From contig NZ_JBHVAL010000008.1 in the NCBI RefSeq assembly GCF_042667405.1, forward strand, positions 62,001-126,000: a stretch of DNA of 64,000 nucleotides. Direction: 5' to 3'. Positions 50,089-58,896 of the stretch are shown here, piece by piece (position 1 is the stretch's first letter; every line of letters begins with the position of its first letter). The stretch is from Arthrobacter sp042667405. Lineage in GTDB: Bacteria; Actinomycetota; Actinomycetes; Actinomycetales; Micrococcaceae. The notes beneath the pieces were generated by a model, which had not been told where the DNA came from, made no database searches, and was given only the letters and a program-made list of their open reading frames with translations. A program made the position numbers and the translations under genes.

Positions 50089-51258
50089 ATGGGCTTCGAA
50101 ACAAAGACGATCCGTATCGCCATGAACGGCATCACCGGCCGAATGGGTTACCGCCAGCACCTGCTGCGGTCCATCCTTCCCATCCGCGATGCAGGCGGCT
50201 TCACCCTTGAAGACGGCACCAAGGTCCAGGTGGAGCCCATCCTGGTGGGCCGGAACGAAGCGAAGATCCGCGAACTCGCCGAGCTCCACAAGGTCTCGGA
50301 GTGGACCACAGACCTGGATTCAGTCATCAACGACCCCACCGTGGATGTCGTTTTCGACGCCTCCATGACCAGCCTCCGCGCAGCCACCCTCAAGAAGGCA
50401 ATGCGCGCCGGCAAGCACATCTTCACAGAAAAGCCCACCGCGGAGACCCTCGAAGAAGCCATCGAGCTGGCACAGATCGGCAAGGAAGCCGGCGTGACCG
50501 CAGGCGTCGTCCACGACAAGCTCTACCTGCCCGGACTGGTAAAGCTTCGCCGCCTGGTGGACGAGGGCTTCTTCGGCCGCATTCTCTCCATCCGTGGCGA
50601 ATTCGGCTACTGGGTCTTCGAAGGCGACGTTCAGGCCGCCCAGCGCCCGTCGTGGAACTACCGCAAGGAAGACGGCGGCGGAATGACCACGGACATGTTC
50701 TGCCACTGGAACTACGTCCTCGAGGGCATCATCGGCAAGGTCAAGAGCGTCAACGCCAAGACCGCCACGCACATCCCCGCCCGCTGGGACGAGGCCGGCA
50801 AGGAATACAAGGCAACCGCCGACGACGCCTCCTACGGCATCTTCGAACTCGAAACCCCGGGCGGCGACGACGTCATCGGCCAGATCAACTCCTCCTGGGC
50901 CGTCCGTGTCTACCGCGACGAACTGGTTGAGTTCCAGATCGACGGCACGCACGGTTCCGCCGTCGCCGGTTTGAACAAGTGCGTTGCGCAGCAGCGCGCG
51001 CACACCCCCAAGCCGGTCTGGAACCCGGACCTGCCCGTGACCGAATCCTTCCGCAGCCAGTGGCAGGAAGTCCCCGCCAACGCAGAGCTGGACAACGGCT
51101 TCAAGCTGCAGTGGGAAGAATTCCTGCGCGACGTGGTCGCCGGCCGCGAGCACCGCTTTGGCCTGCTCTCTGCCGCCCGTGGCGTCCAGCTGGCCGAGCT
51201 CGGCCTGCAGTCCTCGGCCGAGCGCCGCACCATCGACATCCCGGAGATCACCCTCTAA
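50089..51258 (+). CDS. Gfo/Idh/MocA family oxidoreductase
   Basis: A 389-residue NAD(P)-dependent dehydrogenase. The Rossmann start is IRIAMNGITGRMGYRQHLLR (a G-x-x-G-R variant) and VDVVFDASMTSLRAATLKKA then GKHIFTEKPTAETLEEA contains the conserved E-K-P. The second domain has GGGMTTDMFCHWNYVLEG with the catalytic-like His region. It likely oxidises a cyclic polyol or sugar. GGAG is upstream of ATG 50089. It opens a three-gene operon with overlaps TAATG and ATGA, behind two LacI operators. Confidence 0.88.
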   Translation: MGFETKTIRIAMNGITGRMGYRQHLLRSILPIRDAGGFTLEDGTKVQVEPILVGRNEAKIRELAELHKVSEWTTDLDSVINDPTVDVVFDASMTSLRAATLKKAMRAGKHIFTEKPTAETLEEAIELAQIGKEAGVTAGVVHDKLYLPGLVKLRRLVDEGFFGRILSIRGEFGYWVFEGDVQAAQRPSWNYRKEDGGGMTTDMFCHWNYVLEGIIGKVKSVNAKTATHIPARWDEAGKEYKATADDASYGIFELETPGGDDVIGQINSSWAVRVYRDELVEFQIDGTHGSAVAGLNKCVAQQRAHTPKPVWNPDLPVTESFRSQWQEVPANAELDNGFKLQWEEFLRDVVAGREHRFGLLSAARGVQLAELGLQSSAERRTIDIPEITL

Positions 51259-52472
51259 TGACGTCACTGATTCTTCCTACAGACGACGGCGGCACCCGCG
51301 AGTACCGCCTCCAGGCCGCCACAACATGGGCCAAGCCAACCGCTCCCTTGACGGCCCGCCGCGCCTACGCCGCAGCCCACGTCATTCCCGAGGTCGCCGC
51401 TGACAACACCCCCGGCGCGCCGGCACAGCTGGACTGGGACGCGACGTTGGCTTACCGCCACGAGCTGTGGTCCTACGGTCTGGGCGTCGCCGACGCCATG
51501 GACACCGCCCAGCGCGGCATGGGCCTGGACTGGGCAGCAACCCAGCAGCTCATCAAGCGGACCGGTGCCGAGGCAGCTTCGGTGGTGGCCGCCGGGAACG
51601 CTGCCGTTGCCGGCAAGTCCGTCCGCGACCTCGTCTCCTGCGGCGCGGGCACCGACCAGTTGGACATCGCAGCGCTTCCCGACGGCGCAGCCGGAGTCCA
51701 GGCGGTGATCGAGGCCTACCGCGAGCAGATCGCCGTCGTCAGCGAAGCTGGTCCCAAGGTGATCCTGATGGCTTCGCGAGCCCTCGCCAAAGTCGCCAAC
51801 GGCGCCGACGACTATCTGCACGTCTACTCCACGCTGCTCCAGGAAGTGGACCAGCCGGTCATCCTGCACTGGCTCGGCACCATGTTCGACCCCGCGCTGG
51901 CTGGCTACTGGGGCTCGGACGTTGTTTCCGTAGCAACCGAGACCTTCCTTAGCTTGATCCGCGAGCACGCAGACAAGGTCGACGGCGTCAAGGTTTCGCT
52001 GCTGGACGCCTCGCACGAGGTCGCCCTCCGCGCGAACCTCCCGGAAGGCGTCCGCCTCTACACGGGCGATGACTTCAACTACCCGGAGCTGATCGACGGC
52101 GATGGAGCCAACCACTCGGACGCCCTGTTGGGCATCTTTGCGGCCATCTACCCGGCCGCGTCGGTCGCCCTGCAGAAGTACGACGCCGGTCAAGGCGCCG
52201 AGGGACGCGCCATCCTGGACTCCACCCGCGAGCTCGGAAAGCACATCTTCAGCGCCCCGACGTTCTACTACAAGACCGGGATCGCCTTCATGTCTTGGCT
52301 CAACGGCAAGCAGCCCGGATTCCAGATGGTGGGGGGCCTGCACTCGGGCCGTTCAGTGCTGCACTTGGCGAAGACCTTCGAACTGGCGGACCAGGCCGGC
52401 CTGCTGAAGGACCCCTCCCTGGCGGCGTTCCGGATGTCCGACTACCTGCGCATCAACGGGGTGGGCGCATGA
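51258..52472 (+). CDS. DUF993 family protein (dihydrodipicolinate synthase-like)
   Basis: A 404-residue protein of the DUF993 family, a divergent (beta/alpha)8 group near the DHDPS/NAL aldolases. Landmarks are QLDWDATLAYRHELWSYGLG, VADAMDTAQRGMGLDW, a strand with KVILMASRALA and VKVSLLDASHEVALR; the lysine in VKVSLLD is a candidate Schiff-base residue by position. Aldol cleavage of a keto-acid or keto-sugar is a reasonable inference but has not been shown. The ATG overlaps the stop of the dehydrogenase gene by one base (TAATG). Confidence 0.82.
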   Translation: MTSLILPTDDGGTREYRLQAATTWAKPTAPLTARRAYAAAHVIPEVAADNTPGAPAQLDWDATLAYRHELWSYGLGVADAMDTAQRGMGLDWAATQQLIKRTGAEAASVVAAGNAAVAGKSVRDLVSCGAGTDQLDIAALPDGAAGVQAVIEAYREQIAVVSEAGPKVILMASRALAKVANGADDYLHVYSTLLQEVDQPVILHWLGTMFDPALAGYWGSDVVSVATETFLSLIREHADKVDGVKVSLLDASHEVALRANLPEGVRLYTGDDFNYPELIDGDGANHSDALLGIFAAIYPAASVALQKYDAGQGAEGRAILDSTRELGKHIFSAPTFYYKTGIAFMSWLNGKQPGFQMVGGLHSGRSVLHLAKTFELADQAGLLKDPSLAAFRMSDYLRINGVGA

Positions 52473-53308
52473 GCGACTTCTCGCGACTCTCCCTCAACAG
52501 CGCCACCACCAAGAAATGGACCCTGGCCGAAGCCGTGGATGGTTGCGCCCGTGCGGGCATCCCGGCCATCGGCCCCTGGCGCGACCGCGTGGCCGAGGCC
52601 GGGCTGGACAAGGCCGCCAAGCTGATCAGGGATGCCGGACTGCGCGTTTCGTCCTTGTGCCGCGGCGGGTTCCTGACGGCAGCTGACGCCGAGGGACAAG
52701 CAGCGGCTCTGGCTGACAATTTCGAGGCCGTCCGTGAAGCGGTAGCACTCGATACCCAGGAATTGTTCCTTGTGGTCGGAGGGCTCGCACGCGGTGAGAA
52801 GGACGTGGTGGCTGCCCGCCAGCGAGTGGCCGACCGGCTCGAGGAACTGGTTCCGTTTGCTACGGAAAACGGCGTTCGCCTGGTGCTGGAACCGCTGCAT
52901 CCGATGTACGCCGCTGACCGCGCGTTGATCTCCACCCTTGGCCAGGCACTTGATCTCGCCGCGCCGTACGACGCGAAGGCCGTCGGCGTCGCCGTCGACA
53001 CCTTTCATGTCTGGTGGGATCCGGAGCTGAAGGCCCAGATCGAACGGGCCGGACGTGAAGACCGCATCGCTTCCTATCAGGTGTGCGATTTCAACCTGCC
53101 GATCGCCGCCGACGCGCTGCTCTCGCGCGGGATGATGGGCGACGGCGTCATCGACTTCGCGACCATCGGCACCTGGGTCAGGGACGCCGGATACACGGGC
53201 GACATTGAGGTCGAGATCTTCAACCAAGAGATTTGGGACGCCGACGGCGACACGGTCCTGGAAACCATGAAGCAGCGCTACGCGGAGCTCGTCCTCCCGT
53301 TCGCCTAA
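52469..53308 (+). CDS. Sugar phosphate isomerase/epimerase (TIM barrel)
   Basis: A 279-residue AP-endonuclease-2-like barrel. Motifs: LVLEPLHPMYAADR with the metal Glu, VGVAVDTFHVWWDPEL with Asp and His, SYQVCDF and TGDIEVEIFNQEIWD with the C-terminal Glu. It belongs to the inosose-dehydratase/hydroxypyruvate-isomerase type superfamily and completes the operon, overlapping the DUF993 stop by four bases. A paralogous isomerase under the same operator is at 47992. A hairpin terminator follows. Confidence 0.88.
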   Translation: MSDFSRLSLNSATTKKWTLAEAVDGCARAGIPAIGPWRDRVAEAGLDKAAKLIRDAGLRVSSLCRGGFLTAADAEGQAAALADNFEAVREAVALDTQELFLVVGGLARGEKDVVAARQRVADRLEELVPFATENGVRLVLEPLHPMYAADRALISTLGQALDLAAPYDAKAVGVAVDTFHVWWDPELKAQIERAGREDRIASYQVCDFNLPIAADALLSRGMMGDGVIDFATIGTWVRDAGYTGDIEVEIFNQEIWDADGDTVLETMKQRYAELVLPFA

Positions 53309-53315
53309 CAACGTG

Positions 53316-53351
53316 GTCCTCCCGCGGATGCCCTAAGCGCCGCGGGAGGAT
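53316..53351 (+). terminator. Hairpin terminator after the dehydrogenase operon
   Basis: GTCCTCCCGCGG (53316-53327) pairs with CCGCGGGAGGAT (53340-53351) around a 12-base loop, eight bases after the isomerase stop. No long T run follows. Confidence 0.7.
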
Positions 53352-53426
53352 CGCTCCAAATACCAGCGGGTTCCTGCCAAGGTCACGGCGGGGGCCCGCT
53401 TTTGCGCGTGCCAAGGGTGACAGCAA

Positions 53427-53633
53427 TTACGAGGCATTCGCGGCAAGCTCCACGCGGGTCTTCGGCAGGCCGATCAAGGTGACCGAACCGCCGTCGTTCC
53501 CTTGCAGTTCGAGACTGATGTTGCGCGTCTCCGGCTGCGGTTCCACTGTGCTGACCCTGAAAACTTCACCGCCGATCCGCAGCCGGTCGCCGTTCCTGAC
53601 CGTCTTGAGCTTTGTATCTTTGCTTGCGGTCAT
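53427..53633 (-). CDS. Small hypothetical protein downstream of BrkB gene
   Basis: A 68-residue protein with alternating charged and hydrophobic residues suggesting a small beta barrel (VRNGDRLRIGGEVFRVSTVE, ISLELQGND). No family is recognised with confidence. Its ATG is directly next to the stop codon of the BrkB-like gene (TAG followed at once by ATG on the minus strand), so it is translationally linked to that gene. Confidence 0.7.
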   Translation of the reverse strand: MTASKDTKLKTVRNGDRLRIGGEVFRVSTVEPQPETRNISLELQGNDGGSVTLIGLPKTRVELAANAS

Positions 53634-54713
53634 CTATTTGTCTTTCCTGGAGTCGTCACCTTGTGTTTCGCGGAGTTCCTCGCCGCGGCTCACAAGTTCT
53701 TCTTCCTTTTTCTGCTGTTTCTCGCTGCGTTTGGTGTCCCGGGGAGGAAGCTGGAGGCTCTCCTCAGCCTCAATGCCGCCCTGGAGCTGACGGCCGCGTT
53801 CCATCTCGGCATCGAACTCGGCGCCGAACAACAGGGACATGTTCAGGATCCACAGCCACAGCAACATGATGATGACGCCGGCCAGAGCGCCGTAGGTCTT
53901 GTTGTAGTTGCTGAAGTTGGCCACGTAGAAGCCGAAGCCCAGGGAAGCCAGGGCGAAAATGACGAGCGCGATCAGTGAACCCATGCTCATCCAGCGGAAT
54001 TTGGGCTGTTTGACGTTGGGAGTGAAGTAGTAGAGGACAGCAATGATAGCCACCACGATCACGATGAGGACCGGCCACTTGGCGATGTTCCACACGGTCA
54101 AGAAGACATCAGACAGGCCGATCGCCCCGCCAATTGCCTCGGCCACCGGACCGCTCAGGACCAGCATGGCCGCCACCAGGGCAGCCCCCACCACAGCTAC
54201 GACCGTCACGGCCAGCATGGTTCCGCGCAGCTTCACAAGACCGCGGCCTTCGTCCACTTCGTAGACGCGGTTCATTGCCCGGCTGAAGGCCGTGACGTAA
54301 CCGGAGGCGGACCAGAGGGCCACAAGGATACCGAAAACCAAGGCGAAGCCCGCAGCGTTTGATCGGGTGAGCTCTTCAATGGGTTGGCGCATGGCGTCGA
54401 CACCTGGTCCAGGCGCGAATTGCTGGACGATGTCAAGGATGGCCGAGGTGGTCTTGCCTGCGTCACCAAAGAGCCCCAGGACGGAAACCAGTGCCAAGAG
54501 GGCCGGGAAGAGCGACAGAACAGCGTAGTAAGTCAAACCTGCCGCGGCATCGGGACACTGGTCCTTGCTGAACTCGCTCAGCGTGCGCTTGGCAATGTAG
54601 GTCCACGTAGGCTTGGCGAGGTCGTTGGGACTGTCCGGCTTGGTGGAATCTTCCGGAGAGGGCGCAGTCCGCGCCTTGCTCGTACTGGTGTGGGCTGAGT
54701 CTTGTGTAGTCAT
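53634..54713 (-). CDS. YihY/BrkB family inner membrane protein
   Basis: A 359-residue protein. After a 45-residue charged N-terminus come six hydrophobic segments with family motifs DQCPDAAAGLTYYAVLSLFP, GLALVFGILVALWSASGYV-like helix and FTPNVKQPKFRWMSMGSLIA; the late GFYVANFSNYNKTYGALAGV is characteristic. A 60-residue Lys/Glu-rich C-terminal tail (SEKQQKKEEELVSRGEELRE) could form a coiled coil. Function unresolved; some relatives were called RNase BN in error. It is followed without a gap by the small gene at 53427. Confidence 0.88.
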   Translation of the reverse strand: MTTQDSAHTSTSKARTAPSPEDSTKPDSPNDLAKPTWTYIAKRTLSEFSKDQCPDAAAGLTYYAVLSLFPALLALVSVLGLFGDAGKTTSAILDIVQQFAPGPGVDAMRQPIEELTRSNAAGFALVFGILVALWSASGYVTAFSRAMNRVYEVDEGRGLVKLRGTMLAVTVVAVVGAALVAAMLVLSGPVAEAIGGAIGLSDVFLTVWNIAKWPVLIVIVVAIIAVLYYFTPNVKQPKFRWMSMGSLIALVIFALASLGFGFYVANFSNYNKTYGALAGVIIMLLWLWILNMSLLFGAEFDAEMERGRQLQGGIEAEESLQLPPRDTKRSEKQQKKEEELVSRGEELRETQGDDSRKDK

Positions 54714-54813
54714 GAGGCACTCGTCCGTGGGTAGTTTGCGCGAACAGCTGACCCATCAATACTAAGCATACTGATGAATACTGCGGAAGAACCCCGGCGA
54801 AAATACCTTTGTG

Positions 54814-56019
54814 TCAGGCCAATTTACTCGCCAGCAAGAACTCGAATGGCGACTCAATTACTGAGCGGATCACCTGGCCGGCGGCGCCCAGGAGCGTACC
54901 GGAATGCTCCAGTCCGGACACCGTGAGGTTTCCGGGGGCCAGGAGTCCGGGAGCGTGCCGTTCCAAGCCGGCCAGCAGCGACGGCCTGAGCCACTCGCCC
55001 AGGACGGCAAAATGCCCACCAAGGACCACGGCCTCAATATCCATCAACCGCGCGGCCGAGGCGAGCGCAACGCCCAGGTAGCGACCGGCGTCGTAAACCG
55101 CCGCGGTGGCTCCCGGCTCACCGGCAGCAAGCGCCACCAGCAGCATGTCGGTCCGCTCGCCCAGTGTCCCGGCGGCAATCCCGGCCGCTTCGAAAATGGC
55201 CTCCTGGCCGGCAAAAGTCTCAAGGCAGCCCGATCCACCGCACGAGCACGCAGGGCCTTCGGGATGGACCACGATATGGCCCAGCTCGCCCGCCGACCCA
55301 CCCGGCCCGGTGTACAACTCGGAGCCGATGATGACGCCGCCACCAACGCCGACCTCACCCGAGACGTACAGGAAGTCGGGCGCCCCTCCGCCATACCAGA
55401 GCTCGCCGAGGGCTGCGCTGTTGGCCTCGTTGGAGAGCTTGACGCCAAGCGGTGCCCCCTCGAGCAGGGACCGGGGGTGCAACTTCTCGTTTTCCCAATG
55501 GAGGTTGGGGGCGGACAGCACGACGTCATTCTTTTCATCCACCAGCCCGGGAACGGCCAGCCCGCCGCCTAGGATAGCTATGTCCTCCGCGGCCGCCGCC
55601 GCCTTCGCCTCAGCGGCCAGAACAGCCAGCTGATCCATGACCTGCATGGGCGGAACTCCGCGGTTCCGCGATTCAACAGCCGAATGGAAGCGCAGGTTCC
55701 CGGCAAGATCCACCAGGCCTACAGCCAGATAATCGACGTTGATCTCCATGCCCACGACGCCCCGGCGGGAGTTCAGCTCCAAACCCTGGCCAGGCCGCCC
55801 CCGCTCACCATCGCGATAAAGGCCAACCTCCGACACCAGCCCCGACTCGACGAGATCCGCCACAAGACTGGAAACCGCAGCCTTGGTCAGCCCGGTGCCG
55901 GCAGCAAGCTGCGCACGGCTGGGCTTGCTGTCAGCGGTTCTGGCAATCGAGTCCAACACCAGCGAAAGATTTCGACGGCGGACGTCACCCACGCGTCCGG
56001 GCGCAGTTGGCTCATTCAT
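54814..56019 (-). CDS. xylR: ROK family transcriptional regulator, XylR type
   Basis: A 401-residue repressor. The N-terminal winged helix is SRAQLAAGTGLTKAAVSSLV, followed by the ROK sugar-kinase-like domain: GVVGMEINVDYLAVGLVDL, EANSAALGELWYG, and the zinc/ROK signature GHIVVHPEGPACSCGGSGCL. The ATG at 56019 has GAGGAGG nine bases upstream. It is divergent from xylA, so xylose-responsive repression of xylAB is the expected role. A longer frame upstream lacks a ribosome-binding site. Confidence 0.88.
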   Translation of the reverse strand: MNEPTAPGRVGDVRRRNLSLVLDSIARTADSKPSRAQLAAGTGLTKAAVSSLVADLVESGLVSEVGLYRDGERGRPGQGLELNSRRGVVGMEINVDYLAVGLVDLAGNLRFHSAVESRNRGVPPMQVMDQLAVLAAEAKAAAAAEDIAILGGGLAVPGLVDEKNDVVLSAPNLHWENEKLHPRSLLEGAPLGVKLSNEANSAALGELWYGGGAPDFLYVSGEVGVGGGVIIGSELYTGPGGSAGELGHIVVHPEGPACSCGGSGCLETFAGQEAIFEAAGIAAGTLGERTDMLLVALAAGEPGATAAVYDAGRYLGVALASAARLMDIEAVVLGGHFAVLGEWLRPSLLAGLERHAPGLLAPGNLTVSGLEHSGTLLGAAGQVIRSVIESPFEFLLASKLA

Positions 56020-56090
56020 CAGCAGGGACCTCCTCGCGGATTCAAAATTTCTTGCGGACTTCCATTGACCATGATCCATCATCCCCCATA

Positions 56091-56109
56091 TAGTTCAGAT
56101 TGAAAACTA
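56091..56109. promoter_or_regulatory. Probable XylR operator
   Basis: TAGTTCAGATTGAAAACTA is an interrupted inverted repeat (TAGTT and AACTA with nine bases between) in the divergent xylR-xylA region, 53 bases before the xylA ATG. The AT-rich form and place are those of ROK/XylR operators. Confidence 0.6.
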
Positions 56110-56161
56110 ATTGGAATGCCGTTTTCCATCTTCTTTCCCGTTGCCTTGCAAAGGAGCAATC

Positions 56162-57349
56162 ATGACCCCTCAGCCCACCCCTGCAGACAAGTTCACGTTC
56201 GGTCTCTGGACGGTCGGTTGGACCGGCGCCGACCCCTTCGGCGTGGCAACGCGCCAGGCCTTGGACCCTGTTGAAGCAGTCCACAAACTGAGCGAACTCG
56301 GCGCATACGGCATCACCTTCCACGACAACGACCTCGTTCCTTTCGATGCGAGCGCCTCCGAGCGCGAACTGATCCTGAAGAACTTCAAGGCAGCGTTGGC
56401 TGAGACCGGCCTGAAGACGCCCATGGTCACCACCAACCTCTTCAGCCACCCGGTCTTCAAGGACGGCGGATTCACCTCCAACGACCGTTCCATCCGCCGC
56501 TTCGCACTGAGCAAGATCCTGCGCAACATCGACCTCGCGGCCGAGCTTGGCGCCGAAACGTTCGTTATGTGGGGTGGCCGCGAAGGCAGCGAGTACGACG
56601 GCTCCAAGGACCTCGCAGCGGCACTGGACCGCATGAAGGAAGGCGTTGACACCGCCGCCGGGTACATCAAGGAAAAGGGCTACGGCCTGCGGATCGCCCT
56701 GGAGCCCAAGCCCAACGAACCACGCGGCGACATCTTCCTCCCCACCGTGGGACACGGCCTGGCTTTCATCGCCCAGCTGGAGCACGGCGACATCGTTGGC
56801 CTCAACCCGGAAACGGGCCACGAGCAGATGGCCGGACTGAACTTCACCCACGGCATTGCCCAGGCACTGTGGGCCGGCAAGCTCTTCCACATCGACCTCA
56901 ACGGCCAGCGTGGCATCAAGTACGACCAAGACCTCGTCTTCGGCCACGGCGACCTCACCAGCGCCTTCTTCACTGTGGACCTCCTGGAGAACGGCTTCCC
57001 CAACGGCGGACCCAAGTACACCGGCCCACGCCACTTCGACTACAAGCCGTCCCGCACTGATGGCTACGACGGTGTCTGGGAATCGGCCAAGTCCAACATG
57101 TCCATGTACCTCCTGCTCAAGGAACGTGCCCTGGCCTTCCGCGCGGATCCCGAAGTACAGGAAGCCCTGGCAACCTCGGGCGTGTTCGAACTCGGCGAAA
57201 GCACTCTGGCTGCCGGTGAAACCACGGCGGACCTGCTGGCTGACGCCAGCGCCTTCGACACGTTCGACGCCGACAAGGCAGCTGAGCGCTCATTCGCCTT
57301 CATCCGCCTCAACCAGCTGGCCATCGAGCACCTCCTCGGCGCCCGCTGA
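56162..57349 (+). CDS. xylA: Xylose isomerase
   Basis: A 395-residue class I xylose isomerase of the actinobacterial type. The catalytic His is in GITFHDNDLVPFD; MWGGREGSEYDG, LEPKPNEPRGDIF (metal Glu, Lys), LNPETGHEQMAGL and HIDLNGQRG with YDQDLVFGHGDL (metal Asp) are intact. It converts D-xylose to D-xylulose. AAAGGAG is eight bases before the ATG at 56162. First gene of the xylAB operon, divergent from xylR. Confidence 0.96.
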   Translation: MTPQPTPADKFTFGLWTVGWTGADPFGVATRQALDPVEAVHKLSELGAYGITFHDNDLVPFDASASERELILKNFKAALAETGLKTPMVTTNLFSHPVFKDGGFTSNDRSIRRFALSKILRNIDLAAELGAETFVMWGGREGSEYDGSKDLAAALDRMKEGVDTAAGYIKEKGYGLRIALEPKPNEPRGDIFLPTVGHGLAFIAQLEHGDIVGLNPETGHEQMAGLNFTHGIAQALWAGKLFHIDLNGQRGIKYDQDLVFGHGDLTSAFFTVDLLENGFPNGGPKYTGPRHFDYKPSRTDGYDGVWESAKSNMSMYLLLKERALAFRADPEVQEALATSGVFELGESTLAAGETTADLLADASAFDTFDADKAAERSFAFIRLNQLAIEHLLGAR

Positions 57350-57375
57350 TCCACCCCCACCACCGCAACCCCGCC

Positions 57376-57412
57376 GCCGGGCCTGCCCTTGGATATCCCA
57401 GGCAGGCCCGGC
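57376..57412 (+). other. Intercistronic stem-loop between xylA and xylB
   Basis: GCCGGGCCTGCC (57376-57387) and GGCAGGCCCGGC (57401-57412) form a perfect 12-bp stem with a 13-base loop in the 86-base gap between xylA and xylB. No T tract follows, so partial attenuation or protection of the xylA mRNA 3' end is more likely than full termination. Confidence 0.7.
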
Positions 57413-57435
57413 GCGGTTCGCCAAAGGAACAACGC

Positions 57436-58866
57436 ATGCCTCTCGTAGCCGGGATCGACAGCTCCACCCAGTCCTGCAAAGTGGTCATCCGGGATTCAGC
57501 CACCGGCGCCTTGGTTCGCCAGGGCCGGGCCTCCCATCCGGAGGGTACCGAAATCCACCCGGATCACTGGTGGACCGCCCTGCAGGAAGCAATCGAAGCA
57601 GCGGGCGGGCTCGACGACGTCGATGCCGTTTCCGTCGGCGGGCAGCAGCACGGAATGGTGTGCCTCGACGAAACCGGCAACGTGGTCCGCCCTGCCCTGC
57701 TGTGGAACGATACCCGCTCCGCGCAGGACGCTGAGGAGCTGATTCTCGACGCCGGACATGGTGATCCCGTAGCGGGAGCCGGGTATTGGGCGGGCAGCAC
57801 CGGCACAGTTCCAGTAGCTTCCCTGACGGCCACCAAACTGCGCTGGCTCGCCCGGAACGAGCCCGAAAATGCGCAACGGACGGCCGCGGTGTGCCTCCCC
57901 CATGATTGGCTGTCCTGGCGGCTGGCCGGTCACGGCCCGGGAACAGGCCCGGCGTCCTTGGAGCTCCTGCGTACGGATCGCTCGGATGCTTCGGGCACTG
58001 GCTACTTTTCGGCAACCACCGGCGAGTATCTTCCGGACGTCCTGGAGAGCACCCTCGGGCACCTCCCACTCCTGCCCGGCGTGGTTGGGCCGCTGGAGAC
58101 GGCTGGCAAGACCCCTGCCGGTGCACTGATCGGACCCGGCGCGGGCGACAACGCAGCCGCAGGCCTCGGCGTGAGTGCCAGCGTCGGGGATGTTGTCATT
58201 TCCATCGGAACGTCCGGAACGGTATTTGCGGTCTCGGACACTCCCTCCCGGGATTCAAGTGGACTGGTAGCAGGCTTCGCCGATGCCACGGGCCACTACC
58301 TCCCACTGGCCTGCACACTCAACGCCACGCGGATCTTCGACGCCACAGCTGCATTGCTCGATGTGAGCCTGGACGAGCTGGGTACTTTGGCGTTGTCTGC
58401 TCCGGAAGGCGCCGGGGGCTTGACGCTGGTCCCCTATTTTGAAGGGGAGCGGACCCCCAATCTTCCCGAGGCCACCGGCTCCCTTCATGGGCTGACCCTC
58501 TCCAACTACACTCCCGCCAACCTGGCGCGGGCGGCGATAGAGGGGGTTGTCTGTTCGCTCGCTGACGGCTTGGCAGCCCTCCAGGCCCAGGGTGTAGAGG
58601 CCCGGCGCATCATCCTGGTTGGTGGGGGCGCTCAATCCGAGGCTGTTCAACAAGTGGCTGCCTCCGCGTTCGGACTGCCGGTCTTTGTTCCGAAGCCCGG
58701 AGAATACGTGGCTGACGGCGCGGCACGGCAAGCGGCCGGCGTCCTCACGGGCCAGTTGCCCGAGTGGCCTGTGGACGGCCTTACCGTGGACCACGCTGAT
58801 CCGAAGGGGGTGGCGCCCTTCCTGGAGAGGTACCGCCATTACGCCGCCAAGGCAGCCATCGGCTGA
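57436..58866 (+). CDS. xylB: Xylulokinase
   Basis: A 476-residue FGGY-family kinase that phosphorylates D-xylulose. The N-terminal GIDSSTQSCKVVIRD phosphate loop, SVGGQQHGMVCLDETG, LLWNDTRSA and the FGGY second signature region (GVVCSLADGLAALQAQGVE, IILVGGGAQSEAVQQVAAS) are present, as is the catalytic Asp in GPGAGDNAAAGLG. AAAGGA precedes the ATG at 57436. It follows xylA across an intercistronic hairpin. Confidence 0.95.
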   Translation: MPLVAGIDSSTQSCKVVIRDSATGALVRQGRASHPEGTEIHPDHWWTALQEAIEAAGGLDDVDAVSVGGQQHGMVCLDETGNVVRPALLWNDTRSAQDAEELILDAGHGDPVAGAGYWAGSTGTVPVASLTATKLRWLARNEPENAQRTAAVCLPHDWLSWRLAGHGPGTGPASLELLRTDRSDASGTGYFSATTGEYLPDVLESTLGHLPLLPGVVGPLETAGKTPAGALIGPGAGDNAAAGLGVSASVGDVVISIGTSGTVFAVSDTPSRDSSGLVAGFADATGHYLPLACTLNATRIFDATAALLDVSLDELGTLALSAPEGAGGLTLVPYFEGERTPNLPEATGSLHGLTLSNYTPANLARAAIEGVVCSLADGLAALQAQGVEARRIILVGGGAQSEAVQQVAASAFGLPVFVPKPGEYVADGAARQAAGVLTGQLPEWPVDGLTVDHADPKGVAPFLERYRHYAAKAAIG

Positions 58867-58896
58867 TCGTGGCTCCCGGTGCTCTATCGTGACAGG

